Of a stretch of 38,459 nt of DNA, positions 33,689-38,459 are shown one piece after another; within the stretch, counting starts at the first letter, position 1; every line of letters begins with the position of its first letter. Origin of the DNA: Bacilli bacterium (GTDB lineage Bacteria > Bacillota_I > Bacilli_A > RF39 > UBA660); assembly GCA_017432665.1 (NCBI GenBank), contig JAFRIS010000009.1, positions 1-38,459 on the forward strand, given 5' to 3'. The notes under the pieces were generated by a model. That model did not search any database, was not told where the DNA came from, and worked only from the letters and a program-made list of their open reading frames with translations. A program made the translations under genes and the position numbers.

Positions 33689-34572
33689 AAACAAAAAGAA
33701 TAGTATTATATTTTGTTTTAGTATTTATTATGTTTGCTTTCAATTTCTATTTAAGACCTATTGAAGGTAATAAGTTAATTACTCCTAAATATCAAGATAG
33801 TGCTGCTTATGTTAATGATTTATATATGAGTGATGAATACTTTAAAAAGAAATTATTATCTGAAGAGGATTATTTTATCTATAATCAAATTATGGAAGGT
33901 AGTATGGAAGATAAACCAGAGATAGCAATTAAGTGTAATAAGGATTGTAAAAATATATTTTATAAAGCGTATTATGCGGTTTATCTTGATCATCCAGAAT
34001 TGATCAGTTTCCTAGGAATAAAAGGCTTCTATTATGATAATAATACTATTACATATCACAATTATGAAAATTTAAGTAAGGTTAAAGCTTACTTAGGAGC
34101 TCGTAGAATTGAAAGAGAAATGGAAAATATTCGTAAAGATACTAAGAATATGGATGAACAAGAAAAGATTTTATACGTTTATGATTATGTTGCTTCTCAT
34201 AATTATGATAGATTATTTACAGTGTTAGGTTCTAATCAATCAGCATATAGTTTCTTTACTAAGAAATCATCTGTTTGTGCTGGATTTGCAAAAGCATCAC
34301 AAATAATATTTCAAAATATTGGTATTAATTCATATTTGGTATTATCTGATGATCATATGTGGAATTATGTTGAATATGAAGGTAAATATTATATTTTTGA
34401 TGCTACTGTAGGAACTAGTTATTATGAAAAGAAGAATGATAGATATTATGAAGGCTTAGGAAGAACTACTACTGGTGTTACAGAGGGATTGTTCAAAGAA
34501 TATTATCCGAAAATAGAAACAGAAAGTACTCTAAAAGAAATTTTTAATAAAAAAATTAAAAAAACCCCTTGA
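33685..34572 (+). CDS. Membrane-anchored transglutaminase-like protein
   Basis: A 295-residue protein with an N-terminal helix (about 5-22) and a C-terminal transglutaminase-like/cysteine-protease fold. The triad is visible: VCAGFAKA (Cys198), HMWN (His224), FDAT (Asp239), the usual order and spacing. Such bacterial proteins act as peptidases or crosslinkers outside the membrane, often on peptidoglycan or surface proteins. It starts in the end of the upstream 186-residue gene (ATGA overlap). The last codons contain the -35 of the next promoter. Confidence 0.88.
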   Translation: MKTKRIVLYFVLVFIMFAFNFYLRPIEGNKLITPKYQDSAAYVNDLYMSDEYFKKKLLSEEDYFIYNQIMEGSMEDKPEIAIKCNKDCKNIFYKAYYAVYLDHPELISFLGIKGFYYDNNTITYHNYENLSKVKAYLGARRIEREMENIRKDTKNMDEQEKILYVYDYVASHNYDRLFTVLGSNQSAYSFFTKKSSVCAGFAKASQIIFQNIGINSYLVLSDDHMWNYVEYEGKYYIFDATVGTSYYEKKNDRYYEGLGRTTTGVTEGLFKEYYPKIETESTLKEIFNKKIKKTP

Positions 34573-34596
34573 TTTTATAAAAATAAGTAGTAAAAT
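34569..34596 (+). promoter_or_regulatory. Promoter of the RSH leader
   Basis: TTGATT (34569-34574), 16 bp, TAAAAT (34591-34596), partly inside the transglutaminase-like gene. Start about 34603 gives a leader of some 185 nt. Confidence 0.6.
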
Positions 34597-34628
34597 AGTC
34601 TACATATATTTTCAGAGGGGGAAAGTAT

Positions 34629-34748
34629 ATGTGTTATTTTACTATATTAATTGATTATATTTATAAAATAGATTCATATTGTAAGAATATGATGTGCTTT
34701 TATGTCCCTTTAAATAGAATGTTAATTAGGCGCGTTGATTTCAGTTGA
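34629..34748 (+). CDS. 39-codon upstream ORF (leader peptide candidate)
   Basis: ATG 34629 follows AGAGGGGGAAAG, a very strong ribosome site. The product (39 residues, starting MCYFTILIDYIYK, with Cys at 2, 18 and 23, ending RRVDFS) stops at TGA 34746-34748, which is exactly in the loop of the terminator hairpin. The start codon lies in the stem ACATATA/TATATGT (34602-34608, 34626-34632) with the ribosome site in its loop. This fits a leader peptide whose translation affects the terminator, but a chance ORF is not ruled out. Confidence 0.5.
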   Translation: MCYFTILIDYIYKIDSYCKNMMCFYVPLNRMLIRRVDFS

Positions 34749-34767
34749 TGAAATTGCCGCGTTTTTT
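34731..34767 (+). terminator. Intrinsic terminator/attenuator ahead of the RSH gene
   Basis: CGCG-TT-GATTTC (34731-34742) pairs with GAAATT-GC-CGCG (34750-34761) followed by six T. It sits 20 bp before the RSH start, after a promoter, so transcripts must read through it to express the operon. Confidence 0.75.
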
Positions 34768-34786
34768 GTTTGATAGGAGGTATATT

Positions 34787-36226
34787 ATGACTTTAGATAA
34801 ATTACTTGAAATAGTTGAAGATTATAATCCTGAAGAAATTGAAAATGTAACAAAAGCATATAAATTTGCTGAAGCTATGCATGAAGGACAATACCGTCAA
34901 AGTGGTGAACCTTACATTATTCATCCTTTGAATGTTGCTTACATACTAGCAGAAATGCATGCAGATGGTAGTACTTTATGTGCTGGCCTTTTGCATGACG
35001 TCCTAGAAGATTGTGATTGTACAAAAGAAGAGATAGCCAAGGAATTTAATCCTGAAGTTGCTAATTTAGTTGATGGTGTCACTAAATTAAGTAAATTAAA
35101 TTTTTCTTCAAAGTCTGATCAAAATTTGGCTAATACTAGAAAAATAATTATAGGTATTACTTCCGATGTCAGAATAATAATTGTTAAGTTAGCAGATAGA
35201 CTTCATAATATGAGAACGTTACAGTATAAAACAGAGTTTAAACAAAAAGAAAATGCTATGGAAACAATGGATATCTTTGTACCATTAGCTTATTATATAG
35301 GAGCTTATAGAGTTAAGTCAGAACTTGAAGACTTATCTTTACAATACTTATATCCTGATAAATATAAAAGAATTGAAGATATTAAGTATAAACTAGAAGT
35401 AGACAATAAAGAGATTCTTCAAGAAATGTTATATACAATAAATAAGATATTAAATGATAGGAATATTCCTAATGAAATAAAGGTTAGAACAAAGAATATT
35501 TATGGTATATATAAAAGGCTTAACGAAGGAAATAAGTTATATGAAATACATGATTTATTAGCTTTAAAAATAATGGTAGATGATATAGCTAATTGTTATC
35601 AAACATTAGGACTTGTTCATAGTAAATATCATCCTATTAATGATAAATTTAAAGATTATATATGTAATCCTAAAACTAATATGTATAGGAGTTTACATAC
35701 GACTGTGTTTGGTCCTGAAAATAGATTGGTCCAGACTCAAATAAGAACATTTGATATGGATAATGTAGCTTCTTTTGGATTAACCGCTTATTGGGATATT
35801 GAAAAAGGGAATGCTAGAAATGTTATGCAGGAAGATTTAAAAAGTAAATATCAATTCTTTGATAGTTTAATTGAAATAAATCAGGTTTTTGCTGATAATC
35901 AAGAATTTGTTTGGCAAGTTAAATCAGAATTATTTGCTGATAAGATTTATGTTTATACAACCAAAGGAGACATAATAGAATTACCTAAAGGTGCTACCGC
36001 AATAGATTTTGCTTATAAAATTCATTCTGATGTTGGTAATACTATGGTAGGAGCCATAGTAAATGACAAACAAGTGAAACCTGATTACATATTACATAAT
36101 AAAGAAAGAGTAAGAATTATTACAGACATAATGTCATATGGACCAAGAGAAGAATGGTTAGATAAAGTTCAAACAACAAAAGCAAAGAGAAAAATAAAGG
36201 ATTTTATTAACAATAAAGAGGGGTGA
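34787..36226 (+). CDS. Short RelA/SpoT homologue, likely (p)ppGpp hydrolase
   Basis: A 479-residue RSH protein with HD hydrolase, synthetase and TGS domains but no C-terminal ACT/zinc-finger region (usual length about 730). The hydrolase is intact: IIHPLNVAYIL, LLHDVLEDC (His70, Asp71), VDGVTKLSKL, KLADRLHNMRTL. In the synthetase RTKNIYGIYK and EIHDLLALK (Asp256) are kept, but the catalytic Glu of the usual E-x-QIRT is Gln (VQTQIRT, Gln316), followed by MD for MH and AYW for AHW. It therefore probably hydrolyses (p)ppGpp and makes little or none. ATG 34787 follows TAGGAGG. First gene of an operon with the HAD-HIT, radical SAM and asnS genes. Confidence 0.9.
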   Translation: MTLDKLLEIVEDYNPEEIENVTKAYKFAEAMHEGQYRQSGEPYIIHPLNVAYILAEMHADGSTLCAGLLHDVLEDCDCTKEEIAKEFNPEVANLVDGVTKLSKLNFSSKSDQNLANTRKIIIGITSDVRIIIVKLADRLHNMRTLQYKTEFKQKENAMETMDIFVPLAYYIGAYRVKSELEDLSLQYLYPDKYKRIEDIKYKLEVDNKEILQEMLYTINKILNDRNIPNEIKVRTKNIYGIYKRLNEGNKLYEIHDLLALKIMVDDIANCYQTLGLVHSKYHPINDKFKDYICNPKTNMYRSLHTTVFGPENRLVQTQIRTFDMDNVASFGLTAYWDIEKGNARNVMQEDLKSKYQFFDSLIEINQVFADNQEFVWQVKSELFADKIYVYTTKGDIIELPKGATAIDFAYKIHSDVGNTMVGAIVNDKQVKPDYILHNKERVRIITDIMSYGPREEWLDKVQTTKAKRKIKDFINNKEG

Positions 36227-36230
36227 TAAG

Positions 36231-37412
36231 ATGAAGATAGCTATAGATTTAGATGATACAATTACAAATTCAAGTGATGTCTTTGTAAAATATGCTAAGC
36301 AATATAATAAAATAGAAGGTATAAAGTATAAAATAAACACAAATGAATTAGATCAAAAGTTAGCCTTTGGTTGGAATGATAAAAATAAAAAAGAATTTAA
36401 AGAAGAATACTTACCAAAAGTAATAATGGAAGCAGTTCCAAATGAAAATACTATTAAAGTATTAAAGAAAATACAAAATAGTGGTAATCAAATAATTATT
36501 ATGACTGCTAGAAATAACAAAGAAATTAAAAACGTAGAAGAATTAACAAAAAAATGGTTGAAAGATAATAAAATACCGTACGATGAATTATTAATTAATT
36601 GTCAAGACAAAGGCAAAGCCTGTTCTAAATATAAAGTAGAGGTATTTATTGATGATAATATTAATAATTGTATTAGTGTATATGACAAATTAAAAATACC
36701 TGTATTTTTGTATTCTACTAGGTACAACAAAAGTGAAAAAGCTATTGGAGTATATAGAATTTCTAATTGGGAAGAATTAAGTGATAAAGCTATTATCTAT
36801 AAACCATTACATTATATTGATGTAGATAAAAAAAGTGATTATCCACCAATAAAGGGTAATAGTAGATATATACACTTTTATGGCGGTACAAAGAATTATA
36901 GGGCATACATTGCTCCTGAAGAAATATCTCGAGCTGATTTTATGGAATTATATCCTGAATATGTTCCTTTTCAAAATCAACCGATATATGAAAATAATGG
37001 AATTATAGTTAGAGCAGATCCAAAATATCCTTGTCCAGGATTTTATATATTTGCATTAAATAAAACATATCGAGCATTTGATTTATTAGATGACATTACA
37101 TTTATAAGATTTAGTTTTATTTTAAAAAAGATTAAGGAAGGAATGAGAAGTGAATTAAATATTAATTATGCACATCTTCTATCAAATGAAAAATCTGATC
37201 CATTTGTAAATGTTCATTTTTGGTTAGTCCCGGTTAATGGAACTACTTCTCCAGATTTGTTGGACTTCGATGTTAAATCATATTTAGAAGGTTTTAAACC
37301 AAAAAATGAACTACAAAAAGTACTAGAATACAACGAAAAATTAAAAGAATATATAAATAGGATTGATTTAGTTAAACAAGACAACGATTTAACTAAGAGA
37401 TTGAGTAAATAA
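36231..37412 (+). CDS. HAD phosphatase-HIT-like fusion protein
   Basis: A 393-residue two-domain protein. Residues 1-180 are a HAD-superfamily phosphatase of the nucleotidase type: DLDDT (Asp6, Asp8, Thr10), MTARN, a Lys near 125 (QDKGKACSK), FIDDN. Residues 200-375 resemble a HIT-fold nucleotidyl hydrolase/transferase (IVRADPKYPCPGFYIFALNK, a long helix, then VNVHFWLVPV). The triad HxHxH reads N327-V-H329-F-W331: the middle nucleophile His remains, its neighbours changed. It may process a nucleotide or nucleotide-linked phosphate. ATG 36231 starts 4 bp after the RSH stop. Confidence 0.8.
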   Translation: MKIAIDLDDTITNSSDVFVKYAKQYNKIEGIKYKINTNELDQKLAFGWNDKNKKEFKEEYLPKVIMEAVPNENTIKVLKKIQNSGNQIIIMTARNNKEIKNVEELTKKWLKDNKIPYDELLINCQDKGKACSKYKVEVFIDDNINNCISVYDKLKIPVFLYSTRYNKSEKAIGVYRISNWEELSDKAIIYKPLHYIDVDKKSDYPPIKGNSRYIHFYGGTKNYRAYIAPEEISRADFMELYPEYVPFQNQPIYENNGIIVRADPKYPCPGFYIFALNKTYRAFDLLDDITFIRFSFILKKIKEGMRSELNINYAHLLSNEKSDPFVNVHFWLVPVNGTTSPDLLDFDVKSYLEGFKPKNELQKVLEYNEKLKEYINRIDLVKQDNDLTKRLSK

Positions 37413-37439
37413 GCATAATAAAATAAAGGTGGTGTGAAT

Positions 37440-38309
37440 ATGGGATTAAATATTTTTGTTAGTAATAGATGCTTTATATATTGTAAAGGTTGTTATAGTT
37501 ATTCTCGTGAAGAAAGATGTAATGCAGTATTATCAACTAAAGTTATAGAAAAGTTTTTGAAATATGCATATGATTACGGAATTAAAAAAGTTACTCTATG
37601 TGGGGGAGATCCACTAGCTAGAAATAATATTATTAACTTGTTAGAGAAAGTAAAAGATATCGGCTTTTCTATTTCAATAGATACTGTTGGAACTCCGTTA
37701 TTACGAGATGTAAGTATTGGAAAAAAAGTTATTGAGCAAGTAGATGCTCAAAAGATATCAAAATTAGTTAATTTCGTAGGGATACCTATCGATGGGTCGA
37801 GTAATGAAATTATAAGACTCTTTAGACCAACAAGAAGAGATATTTTAGGAGAACAAATAGCAATTTGTAATATTCTAAATGATAATAAAGTAAAAGTTTG
37901 TATCAATACAGTTGTTCATAAAGGAAATGTAAAAGATGCAAAAAAAATGGCAAAAATAATAAAAGAAATAGGAGCTTATAAATGGCAATTATTTCAATAT
38001 GCGCCACTTGGTAAATATGGATTTATAAATAAAGAAAAATTTGAAATCTCTGAAAAAGAATTTGATAAGTTTAAAGAAGATATATTGAAAGAATGCAGTG
38101 AATCAGAGATAAAAATTGAGTTTAAAAAGAATAGAGATAGAGTAAAGAATTATATATTGATTGATAATTCTGGAAATGCCTGGATTCCTGAATTTGAAAA
38201 GATAATTACAGCTGAGAATCCAGATTCAGGACGATTGATTATTGGGAATATAAAACATGAAGATGATTGGGAAAAGATATGCCAATATGTTAAAGGTCAG
38301 TCAAAATAG
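37440..38309 (+). CDS. Viperin-like radical SAM enzyme
   Basis: A 289-residue radical SAM protein with the cluster motif C11-FIY-C15-KG-C18 and the glycine motif CGGDPL. The C-terminal half matches viperins in order and spacing: VKVCINTVVHKGN (viperin KINSVIN), KWQLFQ (RWKVFQ), KFEISEKEFDKF (FxIxDEEFExF) and a late YILID (SYLILD). Viperins make 3'-deoxy-3',4'-didehydro nucleotides that block nucleic-acid synthesis. Basic positions of the nucleotide-binding segment are changed (CIN for KIN, KWQ for RWK), so another substrate is possible. ATG 37440 follows AAAGGTGG. It lies between the HAD-HIT fusion and asnS. Confidence 0.82.
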   Translation: MGLNIFVSNRCFIYCKGCYSYSREERCNAVLSTKVIEKFLKYAYDYGIKKVTLCGGDPLARNNIINLLEKVKDIGFSISIDTVGTPLLRDVSIGKKVIEQVDAQKISKLVNFVGIPIDGSSNEIIRLFRPTRRDILGEQIAICNILNDNKVKVCINTVVHKGNVKDAKKMAKIIKEIGAYKWQLFQYAPLGKYGFINKEKFEISEKEFDKFKEDILKECSESEIKIEFKKNRDRVKNYILIDNSGNAWIPEFEKIITAENPDSGRLIIGNIKHEDDWEKICQYVKGQSK

Positions 38310-38318
38310 GAGGTTGAG

Positions 38319-38459
38319 ATGAAACACGAAGATATAAAAGAGATATTATTAAATGAAGATTATTTAAGCAAAGAAGTAGTTGTTTGTGGTTGGGTAAGGA
38401 CTATAAGAAGATCAAAAAATATGAGTTTTGTAGAACTAAATGATGGAACATCATTAAAA
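38319..38459 (+). CDS. asnS: Asparaginyl-tRNA synthetase, 5' end
   Basis: The first 47 codons are inside the window; the frame is open to the last base. The start of the anticodon-binding OB domain reads VVVCGWVRTIRRSKN then SFVELNDGTS, typical of AsnRS (and shared with AspRS in part); the RSK-x(4)-F-x-ELNDG pattern favours AsnRS. ATG 38319 follows TAGGAGG, 9 bp after the radical SAM stop, so it is the fourth gene of the RSH operon. Confidence 0.85.
   Translation, partial: MKHEDIKEILLNEDYLSKEVVVCGWVRTIRRSKNMSFVELNDGTSLK

Noticed and set aside
34629-34748. Amino-acid attenuator with a run of control codons
   Set aside because: The leader ORF has three scattered Cys codons but no clustered codons for one amino acid, so classical amino-acid attenuation is not supported.

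Overview
The window reads as chromosome of an AT-rich, low-GC Gram-positive (Bacillota) bacterium. Evidence: TTGACA/TATAAT promoters with 16-17 bp spacers, strong AGGAGG-type ribosome sites, many short hairpin-plus-T terminators, a SAM-I riboswitch, a CIRCE heat-shock operator, a sortase-type SPQTG surface protein and TGA used as a stop. An uncultured gut-type relative of Bacilli/Erysipelotrichia is my guess, but the sequence alone does not fix the taxon. No phage, insertion sequence, CRISPR array, tRNA or rRNA gene was seen.

Layout. 1-2872: a minus-strand structured RNA leaving the left edge, recG, a small conserved-looking gene, and a stand-alone small RNA with its own consensus promoter and terminator. 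2976-8385: a CDF metal transporter, then two overlapping membrane sensor-kinase genes that look complementary in their defects (one keeps the phospho-accepting His but has a ruined ATPase; the next keeps the ATPase and a receiver but has Lys in place of His), then a small membrane protein. 8456-10991: a tight operon of Nudix hydrolase, SGNH hydrolase, CmpB-type membrane protein, an acidic 47-residue protein and a macrodomain. 11031-14976 (minus strand): a TMEM43-like membrane protein, a sortase-anchored surface protein, and a LysR regulator with a perfect palindromic operator. 15112-19519: an unknown 194-residue protein, a very large (1122 aa) adenosine-deaminase-like protein and a small partner. 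19523-20719: a SAM-I riboswitch operon with an unusually short MetK.

20741-25479: polysaccharide deacetylase with a coiled-coil partner, several small unknowns, a lipoprotein, CIRCE-controlled Hsp20 and an RluD-type pseudouridine synthase. 25545-28839: a DUF1292 protein, a membrane-anchored HEXXH metalloprotease-like protein and a two-helix membrane protein. 28898-34572: second Nudix hydrolase, PlsC-type acyltransferase, a complete hybrid sensor kinase (His, ATPase, receiver, HPt), and a membrane transglutaminase-like pair. 34573-38459: a leader with a 39-codon upstream ORF and intrinsic terminator ahead of a short RelA/SpoT homologue whose synthetase glutamate is replaced by Gln, followed by a HAD-HIT fusion, a viperin-like radical SAM enzyme and the start of asnS.

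Themes. Nucleotide chemistry recurs (two Nudix proteins, macrodomain, ADA-like enzyme, RSH hydrolase, HAD-HIT fusion, radical SAM enzyme, MetK). The most unusual items are the split sensor-kinase pair, the giant ADA-like protein, the HAD-HIT/viperin-like pair, and two RNAs that carry a perfectly complementary 9-nt C-rich/G-rich motif. These functional links are inferences from motifs and gene order.
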